DNA of 64,000 nt. It comes from Vermamoeba vermiformis (lineage: Eukaryota > Tubulinea > Echinamoebida). How positions within the stretch are numbered: position 1 is the first letter of the stretch; every line of letters begins with the position of its first letter. The position numbers were made by a program, and so were the translations under genes. Positions 23,762-36,061 of the stretch are shown here, one piece after another. The notes under the pieces were generated by a model. That model did not search any database. It was given only the letters and a program-made list of their open reading frames with translations, and was not told the DNA's origin. The stretch covers positions 124,001 to 188,000 of the forward strand of contig JBEWZL010000030.1 in the NCBI GenBank assembly GCA_045837725.1, read 5' to 3'.

Positions 23762-26700
23762 TTAGTTGTGATCACTGAGGGAGTTGGATCTGGAAGAGAC
23801 ACTCAAGTTCGGATTGGACATTGGTGAGAGCAGCGGTGAGGCTTGAGGATTGGGACTGTGGCCACCAGTCTCTTTGTCCTTACTGGGCTCAGGTTCAGAC
23901 GAGTCGAGATCAGCCCACAAACAAATAGTGCGGTCCACAGAGCCTGACCACACAATGTTCATGTCACGTCCTTCTTGCTTCTCGCTCAGCACTGCCATGC
24001 CCAGCACTGCGTCGTTGTGTTCGAAGCAGAGCTCGTTGAGCATTTCACCAGTCTTCGTGCTCCAAATGATGAGTGACTTGTCGTCTGAGCACGACCACAC
24101 ATTGTTGCCAACGGCTTGCAGCAAGTTCACTGGATCGCTGTGCCCTTGCATGGTACGCACTTGATCGCATCGTACCTGCTGAGAATTGTTAGCACAACGG
24201 TCAGAGATTCGAATACTTATAGCTACTCACCCCGACACTCCAGACAATGATGTTGGAGTCACTTGATGCAGTCCACACTTGATCACCGACGACTAACATG
24301 CTAGTAATGATGCCTTGATGGGCCTCGAAGATGTCGACAAACTTGAATTTGTTGGTGATGCGCACGAGAATGCGATCAGAGCCAAGCCAGATCTGACCTT
24401 GCTCTTTCAACTCGACGATAGAGTTGACCGAGTGCAGCACGATCTCTTTGGGCAATTTGATCTCTTTCTTCAACTTGCACTTCTTGGCATTGTACAAGCG
24501 CAGTCTGCCGAAAGAAGTGCCTGCGAGAATGTGCTTGTTTGTGGACAACAAGGTGAGGGACAAGACCTCTTCGCCGTCAGCACTCTTCCAGAACGATTCT
24601 TTGTCCTTGTTCTGAGTGTGCCGTGTCAATAATTGAGCATAGAACACACACAACATGGCGATACTTACGGTAACGTTCCACACGGCCAAGGAGCCATCGG
24701 CTGCGGCAGACCAAACATGAGTGCCGGTGCAGATCATTAAGTGCACGCGATTGGAGTGAGCCCTGAAGACAAGTAGTTAGTAGGACACTAGTAAAGCAAT
24801 TGCACCAGTAACATACTTGAATGACTTGTTGAATGTACCACGAGAGCTCCACACGGAGATTGAGCCATTAGTAGCTCCGACCCACACTTCAGCTTCGCCA
24901 TTAGGTAGCGGCACTTTGACTAGCGATGTAATGCCAGCATCAAGATTGAGCTCAGTGTCCAATCGACCCAAGAACTGCGAAGAGCTGCGCGTGTCAACAT
25001 CAGTACTTTCGCGCACAGGAGCTACAAGCTGCAATATTGGCTCGCTCTTCTCGCGGTCGGTAATGGGGGCAGGGGGCAAGAGCACTTCAGGGAAGTATTT
25101 GTCGCGAATGTCACGCAGTCTCTTGTAGACTTGCTCGAATGTAGGACGTTTGGTGCTGTCACCGACCCAACAGTCCTTGACCACTTGAATGTACTCGGGG
25201 ACGCGTTGATATTCAGGGCCTTCAGGGATTGGTGGACGATGGCCAGCAATGATCTTCTCTTCAATGTCACTCAAGAACTTGAAGTCACCAAAGTACTGTT
25301 GACGGGTCAGCAGCTCGTACAAGATGACACCAAATGAGTAGACGTCTGCTTTTTCAGTGTACTCTTCTTCGCGCAGCACTTCGGGTGCTAACCAAACTGG
25401 ATTGTCGACTTCACGACCAGCGAGTGTTGGTGCCAAACCCGAAAGACCAAAGTCTGTAACCTTGGCGACGATTGGTGCATTTTCACGCTCCTCGTTCGAT
25501 TTGTGAATCAACAGAACGTTTGGAGACTTCAAGTCGCGGTGAATGATTGGCGGGTGCGAGCTGTGCAAGAACTCGAGACCAGCTGCCATGTCGAGTGCGA
25601 TCTTGATGCGCAGAGGCCAAGAGATTTCGTTGACTTTGCTTGAAATGTCATTGCCGTCACTGCCTTCACGGACATCGTGAATGAACTCGTAGAGATTTCC
25701 ACCAGCCAAGTACTCAGTGACGACACAGAGCGGGTCCATGACAAGACCCTTGAGCTGCACAATGCAGGGGTGACTCAATGTGCTCATAATCCAGACCTCG
25801 CGACGGAACTCGGCGAAAGCTTTGGAAAGCGTGTCTTCATCGAGTGACATGCCAATCATGTCTTCAGCCTTGATGCGCAACTTCTTCACGGCCACGTGAT
25901 TGGTGTTCCATTTGCCGCGGAACACAACTGCAGCACCACCTTCACCAATCTTCTCGGCAAGTTCGATTTCAGAGAATTCAATCTTCTTGCCCTCAAAGTA
26001 GGTCATCGACAGGTCAGGTACCAAGTTCTCGATACGGATTGGACGCACGGCGTGACAGTACACGAATGACCCCTTCATGGCAGCTTCTTCGCACTGTTCT
26101 TTCGGGAAGTAGAAGGGATTGAACGTCTTCTCGCGCATGCAATGAATGCACGGCACTTGCACATTGACGTTGATCTTGAAGATGCGAATCAAGGTCTCAA
26201 TGGTGGCAATGACGTCGCGGTACAAGTTGACTTCACCTGCAGCACGCACAGTCACATCGAGCACTTTGATGTGCGGGAACACTTCAACGAGCATTGCTTC
26301 GCGCTTGTCTGGCGTTTGAATCAAAATACCATTGCGCCAGTAGATGTTGGTTTCGCAGAAGTGCAACAAGCGCACCATGAGACGCGAGAAGAAGCCTTGA
26401 GGAATGAAAGAGAAGCTGAATCGACGGCCATATTGCGGACCATCAATGAAGCGGGGCCACAATGTATCCAACTCCACGGGACGCTTTTCAGGCAACAAAG
26501 CAGGGATCAAGCTTTGACCGTCCTTGTAGAAGTCAGGTTCTTGCGAGCTGTTGCCGCCTTGTTCGCTCAACTTCTTGCGATAGCGCGCTGCTGTCAAGTT
26601 GAACGAAATTTCAAACTTCTCGAACAGCGCGACAAACTGCTTGTGCAAGTACTCGGGGAACTCTGGCGGCCTCCAGATTTGCTTCAAGTGAATGTGATAG

Positions 26701-29700
26701 AGAATACCTTCTCTGGCAAAGTTGTGCTTGGTGGTGATGATGCTGGACATGAACTTGGTCAAGTACTGCGGATCCAGAATGACAATCTTGTTCAAGCTCT
26801 CCTCCTCTTCAAAGTAGATCAGCGAGCCAGTTTCGTGCAAGAAGCGCGTTGCTCGCTTCAAACTCTCTTCAGACCGAATGTTGCACGACTTGGCCAACAG
26901 CGCATATTCGTCCCAAGCAATGGTTGGTGGACTGCGCTTTGAACGCTCCTTCTCAACCAATTCTTCGAGCAACAAATAAGATTGCGGCAATTCCTCGCCC
27001 ATGTGACTTTGTTGCGCAACAATGCGCTCAATATCGCTCTTGAGCTGCGAGATGTTCTTGCCCGTCAAGGTGGACACCACGGCAATTGTCTTTATGTTGG
27101 GGAATCTCTTCTTGTACTTGCTCTGCAGTTTAGCCATGACAGTCTTGACATTGACATCCTTAGGCAAGCAGTCAAGATGCGTGCCAACGAGCACAATAGG
27201 GGCAGAGCTGACACGTGACTTGACCGACTGCAGCCAGAACTCCACTTTGGAGAGCTCTTCGTCTTGTGCCAGATTCCACACGACCAAATAAATGGCTCGC
27301 GCTGACAAGAAGAACTGATGTGTCGTGTAGTAAATCTCTTGGCCGGCAAAGTCCCACACGCTCAATGTGACTGTGTTGGTCGTCGGTCGCAAGTTGGGCG
27401 TGTTGATTTGGAACGACCAGTTCTCGATATCAATGCCGTCCGTGGAGAGCGGAGGCTTGACTGCTACCTTAGTCACCGCTTGGACAGTGTTTTTCTTGGT
27501 CTTCTTGAGTGCACCCAACAAACTCGTCTTGCCGACGTTCTCTTGACCAACAAGCATCAGTTTCATTCTGAAGCAGGGACGAGTGCCGTCCAACATATCA
27601 GTCAAGTGCTTCAGAATGGCGTCCTTGTCCTTGAGATGTGGCGGGTAGTTCAGCTTGTTGCCCTCAAGTTCTAATCGCTCCAAGCTCTCGCTCAGAATGC
27701 CCAGTGTTGAAGGCAGGGCTGTGATGCCGTTGTCTTTGAGACTGAGCAGTTTGAGCTTGGTCAACTGACCCAGAGAGTGCACATTGGCCAGTGTAACAAT
27801 TTTGTTCTTGCTCACGGTCAACTCCTCCAAATTGACCAAGTTACCAATGTCTTGGTGCAGCTCGTCAAGAGAGGCGTTGTCCAAATACAGTCGCTTCAAG
27901 GTACGCATCTGAGTGACGCAGTCGGGAATGACGTGCAAGTTGTTGGTGTCGAGCTTGAGTTCTTCAATCTGTTTGAGGTCCTTGAACTCGGCAGGCAAAG
28001 TGGTCAATTTGTTAGTGCTCAACACCAGTTTCCTATAATCGGTTAGCCATGCTTTGAAACACCTGTTGTAACACTTACTTGATATTGCTCAATTTGCCAA
28101 TTTCAACAGGTAGTTCGGTCAAACCACACTCTTCGAGACTGAGCACTTCCAACTTGCTCAACTCGCCAATCTTCGGTGAGATGTACTCGATTCGTTGACT
28201 GCCCATCAACAGCTTCACTAGACCGGTGAGCTCGCCAATTCGATCGGGAATATTTGAGAAGTCGTTCTTGCTCAAGTCCAGCACCTCCAAGGAGTTCATT
28301 TGGAAGAAGTCTTCGGGCAGAACTTGCAAACAGTTGGTGCCGAGGCCTAACACGCGCAAGTTCTTCAGCTTGGAGAAGCCCTTGGGCAAGACATTGATCT
28401 TGTTGCAACGAGCGTCCAACACCTCCAAGTTGGCCAAACGTTCAATGCTCGCTGGCAGCTCAGAAATGTTGTTGTTTCGCACACGCAAGATACGAAGTGA
28501 GGGGAACTTGGTGATGGCCTTGGGCAACACTCTCAGCTTGGTGAAGTTGAGATTGAGCTCTTGCAAGCCAATCAAACTCTGTGCCAGCATAGCCATGTAC
28601 TCCTCGTGAATGTGGAAGATTGGATTGTGACTCAAAATCAAGCTTCGAATGGTTGTCATATAGATGAGATGATACGGCAGTCTGTTCAACTGATTGCGTG
28701 CCATATTCAACTCTTGCAGTGCATTGTATCGCAGCACTTCAATGGGCAAGGAGAACAACTCGGCTCCAGCGAACTCCAATTGCGGGTTGGAGATGCCATT
28801 GTTCGCCATGTGATAGTTCATCTTCTTCAACTGTCGCTTGGCACGTTGATTGTAGCGCAAGTAGTACTCATTCCACACCTTGTAGTTGTAGAGATCAATG
28901 ACGGGCTCCAATTGTAAGTCCCGAGAGGTCTCGCGATAGAAGGGATTGATGAAGTCCTCGGGGTTGTAATTGACGGAGTGCCATATCGAGGGCGTGACTG
29001 TCTTTAAGACCTCACGATCTCTGTCGTTGTTGCACAAGAAAGTGCCAAACTGACAGCTGTACATCTCGTCGAGCAGGTGCATCAAGAATCGCTCGTTGAA
29101 TTCAAAGTGGCGCGGGTACTGCAACATCAACTGCCACAGTGCTTCAATGAACTGCAAGAAGATGGGCGACTTTTCGTTGGCTACTGGATCATCCGACTTC
29201 AAGTGCCCGAGAGATCGTGCGAATGGGAAGCTGCCAATAGTGTTAGCTGCTATGTCGATTGTACCTTCATAGTCTTTACATACCCGTAAGCGATCCATTC
29301 CTTCTCAATCAGCACTTCAAAGCCCTCCAGTGTGCGGTAGTAACCGTCGCTGAGAATGAGTGCCAGCGATGCAATGATGAAGTCCGTGTCGTTGTTCACT
29401 GGATGCGTCAACACGACATTGCCTCGCTCGAGTAACTTGCTGGTCTGTGAGGCAGCGTCCATGAGCCTCAACATGACATCAGCCCACTGATTGTTGTTCA
29501 ATTCAATGGGTCGGTTCTTGTTGGCGGCACCGTTGATCAGCGGATTGTATTGGAATGTGTTGAACAGATCGGTCATTTCTTTGTTGTTGGGCAGTTTGAA
29601 GAACTCGGTCTTGATACCGGGATAGCCTGCCTCGTATGTGCGTGCATCCCCGGGATCAACCATGCACAATATGCTCGATGTGCTGCACTCGAGGACAGTC

Positions 29701-31601
29701 TCGAACAGCTTCATGTCGTCAAATCGTTTCTTGGAGACATCACCGCTGTTCACGAGGTCGTAAGTGTAGTCGGGCTCATCAGCTCGCAACAGATATGTTT
29801 CGCGACGAGGATTGCGCCACGACACGACTGGAAATCTATTGCGTGAACGGCAGCGAGAGAAGCGCTTCAAATCGTCTTCAGTGATGTTTGACGGCACAAT
29901 GATTTTGCCGGGGTACGAGTAACACAACTTGTAGCTGCTGTTAGCTGTGGACACCTTCCACTGTCCCTCGTTGCTCATAAAGCCTTGACGACGCCACTCG
30001 CGCTCGCAATCATACACGTCCCAGCCAACACTGTCACCAAAGTCTCGTCTAATGAACATATTAATATCGATGTGGCATGGCCTTGAAGTCTTACTTGTTG
30101 TGGAATGCAAACAGCTGCGCGATGTTCGTGCACATGCGTTGACAGTGCGTGATGAACAGCTGCAGTGAAGGTGTGGCATCGAACTCAAATGTGCGGGTCT
30201 GAAAGTCCTTGCAGTGCAATTTGAGTGAAATCGCTTTGGGTCTGTTCGAGCGCGGTGTAGTCGTGTGTCCGACCCACTCCTGCGAGTTGATTGCACTCAA
30301 TGGCACCCAGCTGAGCCATGGACCAACAAAGTCCGTGTTGTTCACTTTCTTGTTCTCAATGCGCACTGCATTCTCGTAAAACAAGCGCAAGTTGGTGAGC
30401 CACAAGTTGCCACCGACAATCGGAATTTCACCCCACGACACGCGGTACTCGCGGTGAATTATCTTCTCGCCTGGATATAATTGTGGCAGTTGAGGTTCAT
30501 GCAGCTATTAAACTTGGTAAGTACTTGTATGGTGCATATGACAGATGCACTTACACAGCCCATGAAACTGTCTTCGTCGGTGCTGTCAACCTCTTGGATC
30601 AAGTACTGCAGCACTGCGATGACCATGAATTGATCGCGACTGACATCACCCTGAGAGCGCAAGATGATTGGTCGGAAGAACTTTGCAATCTCATAGAAGT
30701 TGCTGTCAGCTGGCTGTTTGTAGCGCCAATGTCGCATGAGATCCAACAATCTTCGCAAAACGGATTTGTTTTCTTGCGGCAATTTATCCAAGACAGACAC
30801 TAACTTCGTGGCTACGTGCAATCTGTTAGTACTGAGCATTATTATTGAACTATTCGATGACTTACTAGCATTAGAATTGAATTCATAATAGAGACTTGAC
30901 AGGATCACTGGCTCGGGCAGAGCTTCAAGATAGCTCTTTAATACTGCTGCCACTACGCGTGCATCTGACTTGTCTGTAAATATGGCTCCTATTTTGACTG
31001 TTAACACTCTACTCGTCGACATCTGTCTGCCAACGTACCTTGCTTGCTTTCATATTTACGAATAGCTTTCTCGACACTTTTTTCGGAAGGTTCGCCATTC
31101 AACACAGTTTCCAGAGAGTATTCTATTAATAAAACAATTGACAAGGGAACAAACGTTAAAAATCGCCCATCCGTAAATTTCAATTAAAAAATCAAATAAA
31201 ATTTAAATAACCTTACCATGACTCAATAACCATGACACTGTATCTTCTATTACAATAGGCACATCTAAAGCTGGATTGCCAATATTTATGGCGAGTAATA
31301 AACTTGAACCGAACAATTTTTCTTTTTCCTCATCAGCTTGCGCGGCACTAACTATGCTATTAGTGGACGCTATTTTTTTTGTGTTCGCTAATGATGACAA
31401 ATCATTCGCTGAAGATGAGGGTGTCATAGAAGTCGGATTCTGATTTGCTTTTTTAATTTTGATAGCTGCAGCTGGAGTTATTTTTGGTGGAGGGTTCTTC
31501 TTTGGCTTATCTGTTCCTTTAGTAGTATATGTGACTGGGGGAACTAGCTTGCTACTCGAGTCAGTAGACGGTTTGAGCTTTGTAAGATCCCCCTCTGACA
31601 T
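23762..31601 (-). CDS. Roco protein: RhoGAP-like, PH-GRAM/myotubularin-like, LRR, Roc-COR, kinase, WD40 (Pats1-like)
   Basis: Multidomain signalling protein of the Roco (LRRK-related) family, about 11 exons. From the N terminus: Ser/Pro/Lys-rich leader; RhoGAP-like region (VPIVIEDTVSWLLSHG, KSYLEALPEPVI, FFRPIIL) at about 30560-31320; GRAM/PH-like region at 30095-30470; myotubularin-like phosphatase region ending GYYRTLEGFEVLIEKEW at about 29284-30053; LRR array from about 28900 into 27600; Roc GTPase with P-loop GQENVGKTSLL, switch DFAGQE and THLD; COR; protein kinase with VAVKK, HRDLKSPN, TDFG and APE; WD40 repeats (WSAAADGSLAVW, WTASSDSNIIVW). The GTPase and kinase look active. The RhoGAP arginine finger and the phosphatase CX5R motif are both missing (HPVNNDTDF in place of HCSDGWDRT). 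Domain order resembles Dictyostelium Pats1, with the GAP-like part added. Confidence 0.92.
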
Positions 31602-31888
31602 GGCGGACTACAGTTCTATATACCAAATATAAGTGTATCAAGAACTGCCTGTAAGTCCTCTCGTTGTCAGATTGATTGAGCTCTTTAAACAACTGTTTAT
31701 TAATTTTGTGACACAACCAAATAACGGCGCTCACGTGTCACCAACCAAAGGTAAGCACAAAAGGTATGTTTTTCTTTAGTGAAGTCAAATCTGTACAATG
31801 CCTTGACAACCGACAGCGACTATGCAACCAATTAGCTAACGTTATATAATTGTTATGTACTAACCTCCTTCTTTCGTTGCTAATCCAC

Positions 31889-33742
31889 TCACTTTTCCTT
31901 CGCTAACTGACTTTGTTGTGCAAAGAATTGCAGTAATTTCGGAGGTCCATGACAGCGGGACAGAACTTCGATGAACGGACCAAAGCCAATGCACGACTTG
32001 ATGGACACCCCGAAGAATCCCTAGCGAAGTGAATTAGCATCCCCTTTGTACTAGCTAGTGATGATAGCCCTCTTACTCTATGTTCAACCAATTGTTTCAC
32101 GCCATTCCAATCTTTAGCACGTGATCGAGCTAGCAACGAAGTGTACAAATAGCGCTTCTCGGTCACTTTAATTGCTTTTTTCAGCGCGAGGGGTGATCCC
32201 ACACGCTCCACTGGGTCGTTGGGGTGATAAAACAAGACGTAGAACAGCGTGTTGGCGAGAGGTTTGTGGATCACTGTCTCGCGCGGGTATCGTTGAAACA
32301 CTCGGTCTGTGTGCGCCAATTGCGAGTCTACGTTCTGTTGCAGGACATTAGTGACACCAAAACATACGATGGGCTCGTCATTACCTCAATTTTAGCTTGA
32401 CGAGTCAACAACTCAATTTGATCCTTCACTGCAGGGATGTGGCTCTTAAACAGTGCGGCGTGTTTGTTGAAGAAATCGAGACACGATTGCAGCGAGGTTA
32501 CACGTGCTGAGGTCTGTGGGATAATTAGTAACGCCATTGTAGTGACGCCCACTACTCACGTGCTGTTGCATGTAGGCCTGCAGCAACATCGTTTTGCCTT
32601 GATTGTAGGGCTGATTGAGCGAGTGATAGATCCATATTAGCTCGGTGTAGTTGAAGCGTGCTTTGAGGAAGTTGAGATACATGTGCAGCGCTGCTTGTTT
32701 CTCATTCAACAAGCCGATGAACAGTGACATGGACAAGGTGCGCTGTTGCGGATTAGATCTGAGGAGCATTCAAAGGGCGCTCAATATTACCTTCAAATAG
32801 AGTACGGTGTTTAACAGTGTGTTCGAGTCCTGTGCACGCACTGCAGCATCGAGCAGCCGTGCCTTGGCAGAGTAACTCTTCAAGTGATCGATCGGATACA
32901 CTGCACCCTTGCGCATCAATTTGATGACTGTTGTGGGACTGGCCAAGTCCAAGTCACTCAGCTCGTCTTCTAGGCGTTGCTTGTCCGCTAAGAAGTAGAA
33001 CAGTCAATGACCACAAGCAGTCATATTTAATGATCTTAAACGCACCTTGCAGCTCGTGTATCATTGCTATCAGCTGCTCCTTGCTGAGTGCGTTCAAATC
33101 GCCGTCACTCGTCGGCACTTCACTGCTCGAAGTGTCGTGTTTGGAGCCACGGCGCCGTTCATCTTCAGGACTAGCCGCCATGGCTGAATAGAGCTGTGCC
33201 TCTTGTGCGCTAAGTGTTGCAATCAGCTCGTGTGTGGGTGTCATTTCATCGCTCGTACTCGTCTCTGCTACTTGTTCCTCTGCAGTGTCAGCAGCACCAA
33301 CCTCAGCTCTTGAGGGTTCAGGTGTTGAGGGCTCATCATTAGCTGCAAGCTCAGGCAATGGTTCAACGGACTCCTCGCGCTTCGTGGTGTGCAAATGTCG
33401 CTTCAAATCGAGCTTTGGTGTGTCCAGTAACGGCGAAAAAAATGCTTTGAGATCTGGGATCTGATTCTGCGAGTAATCCAAATTTTCTTGTGATATTGAT
33501 GTGCTTAATATATTTGGATTATTTGTGCTATTATTGGTGCTAGTTGGAGCTGGGGTTGTTGCCTGTTTGCTGGTGGAAGTTGTATTGCTTGCTTTATTTG
33601 AGGTGCTGTCAGTCAGTTTAGCTGTGCCATTGCTCTTAGCTAAATTATATAATTAGTTAGGTTAATAATTCGAGATGAATTCAGATCTCTTTGTAATTGC
33701 GTGTCACTAACGAAACTTGCCTAAAGCACCAAGCGGATCCAT
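31889..33742 (-). CDS. VIPAS39: VIPAS39/SPE-39 homologue (Vps33B partner, Vps16 C-terminal-like fold)
   Basis: Endolysosomal trafficking protein that in animals pairs with VPS33B (CHEVI complex). The N-terminal third is Ser/Thr/Glu-rich and disordered; the rest is helical. Family stretches are KARLLDAAVRAQDSNTLLN (animal form DTLLDAAIATGDGN), NLPL-like region, RVFQRYPRETVIHKPLANTL followed by FYVLFYHPND, LKKAIKVTEKRYLYTSLLAR, and the C-terminal IGFGPFIEVLSRCHGPPKLL. Exon 1 codes for only 22 bases (MDPLGAL) and is followed by a GC-AG intron, 33640-33720, with donor GCAAGT and a CTAAC branch point; no GT donor keeps the frame there. The stop TGA is at 31889-31891. The start is 136 bases from the divergent DLIC gene. 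Confidence 0.87.
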
Positions 33743-33878
33743 TAGCACTTGTCTATACAAATGTACCTAATGCACCTGCATACTATAATTATGGTAGTAA
33801 GTCTTGTATGGAGTGGCGAACGAGATTGAAAGAAAATGACGAGACAATCTCCAGTTGGAAATTAGCGCCAGTCGAGCA
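33743..33878. promoter_or_regulatory. Shared divergent promoter region, VIPAS39 / dynein LIC
   Basis: 136 bases between two start codons that point away from each other; no recognised element. Confidence 0.5.
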
Positions 33879-35960
33879 ATGAGCACTACCACAGAACAAG
33901 CAGGATTGAACAATTCGAGTGCTCAAGTAGCAAATAAAGAGGCTAATGCGGCTACTGAGGGCCAAGATCTCTGGCGCCAGCTGTTAACTGATTCGACCAC
34001 TACAAGGGATGCAATCGCGCAAAAACATTTATCGCTGTTAGGTATGCATATTTATTGTCCATTATGTCTATTTGTAGTCGATAACAATAGTCATTAATTT
34101 AAATTGTAATTTTTAAAAAAATGTAATTTACCAAATATCTTCGATTAAATAACAATACTGACAATACTAAACATTAATAATTATTGTGTTATAATAGGCA
34201 CCAATAACAGCGGCAAATCCTCCTTGCTCGCCAAATTGCAAGGTTTAGATGAAACAGAAAGGACAAAACCAGTGGCCCTCGATTACAATTATATTGACGT
34301 ATTCGCCGATGAAGTTGATGGTGCGTGCATGAATATGAATTTATAATTAAGTGCTTGGCTATTGAATATTGACTCGTTTTGTTGCGAAATTTAACCGTTC
34401 TTAGCCGTAATGTTCATAATTATAAGACGAATTAATGCAAGTCTGTCAATGCTAAGTATGATCTGTTATTAGACGATCCTATCACGCGCATTCACGTGTG
34501 GCAAGCTGAAGGTGATCCAGAGCGATTAGATCTGCTCAAATTCGGTCTCAACGAAGAGAATGTCGATCACGCAGCAGTGTTGATATGTCTCGACTACTCC
34601 TCGCCCTGGACACTGCATCAACAGCTCACGCAATGGCTCGGCGTTGTCAAGCAACACATTGCCTCGCTCAACCTGCCTGAAGATCGACTTGAACTCGCTA
34701 AAAAACGAGGTAATACGGCTGACTGATTATGCAACGCATTGCATACGATACACGTTGTGTTTTGACATCTGTCACACCAATGTTGTGCGAGTGACATCTT
34801 GACTGACACTTTTGACACTTTACAGTGGCGCTGCAGTTTCAACAATACGCCGAACAAGGCGAGGGCAAGAAGAAAGGCCCCGTGCGCACTGATGTGGTGA
34901 GTAGAGCTGTTGAACTGTCGGTAGTGGTGGTGGTACTAATCGTCATTAGCCGCTACAACCTCTGCCTGAAGGTGTGTTGACGCACAACCTCGGCGTGCCA
35001 GTGGTCGTCGTGTGCACGAAGAGCGATGCCGTGGAGAGCTTGGAGAAAGACTACGGCTACAAAGACAGTCACTTTGAGTTCATTCAACAACACCTGCGCC
35101 GCACTTGTTTGCAATGTGAGTGCGACACATGTCTTCAATAGCACTAGTATTAACAGACACACAGACGGTGCTAGTTTGATATATTCATCGATCCGCAAAG
35201 AAATCAACGTGGATCTGTTGCTGCAGTACTTGCAATATCTCTTGTTTGGCATGGAGTTCAATCACAATCCACAGCTCATTCAGCGCGATGCAATTTTTGT
35301 GCCTGCTGGCTGGGACTCGCTTAACAAAATTGAGGTATGAAGTGTTAATATACTGATACTAGACTTGTCATAGTTCTAACTCTGAAGCAGATTGACTTTA
35401 AAAATCAAAAGTTGACCACCAATCCAAACGAAGAGTTTGAAAAGATTATCACAGTGCCCCTCGCACACAACCCAATCGAATCAGCGCGTGACACGAGTGT
35501 GTTAATCACGTGCGATGAAGATCAACAGTTTTTACAGCGCAATCTGGACTACATCGAGAAAGAAGACGCGGGCTTGAAGGGCTCAGGCGGCGCTAAGAAA
35601 CCAGTTGGTGATCTGTTTGACTCGCTCAAGAAGTTTGGTGGCATTTTGAACCAATCCACGGTAAGAATGATTGTTTTTAATTGTGGAAGTGACATTTCTG
35701 ATCTGTCTCCGCAGCCACAAACTGGCGCGAGTGAAGAGACCCCTGCCCCAAGTGAACAACCAGCTGCTGCACCACAACACGCGCGTCGAGAAAGTGACGC
35801 GTCAGCGAAGAACGAGCACGCAGTTCTGGCGAGCTTCTTCAACAGTCTGATCAACAAAAAGAAACCCGATGCCAAGTCCGCTGAAACACGATCTAATGCT
35901 GAGCAAGAGCTATCTAAACTCACGCGTCCTCGTGGTCAGTCCAAGACGACACAACAGTAA
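33879..35960 (+). CDS. DYNC1LI: Cytoplasmic dynein light intermediate chain
   Basis: Dynein subunit linking the motor heavy chain to cargo adaptors. About eight exons. The N-terminal Ras-like domain starts [20 protein letters not shown] and carries the P-loop [10 protein letters not shown] directly at an exon junction. It continues with [33 protein letters not shown] [15 protein letters not shown] and [18 protein letters not shown], which replaces the G4 motif. The conserved [16 protein letters not shown] stretch ([13 protein letters not shown]) and [15 protein letters not shown] complete the domain. The C-terminal half ([16 protein letters not shown], then [13 protein letters not shown]) matches the adaptor-binding helix region. 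The intron near 34763 contains TGACATCTGTCA, one base off the dispersed palindrome. Confidence 0.92.
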
Positions 35961-36061
35961 TGCGGATGACTTTTTTAACAGCTGTCAAATGCACTTTTGT
36001 AAATAAGGTTCTGTTTTAATACGATGCTCTTGCGTTTATTTACAGAGTCGAGGAGACGATG

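Noticed and set aside
26142-26942. 266-codon plus-strand frame inside the Roco gene
   Set aside because: The opposite strand encodes the COR and kinase parts without interruption; the plus-strand product shows no domain and only mirrors that coding.
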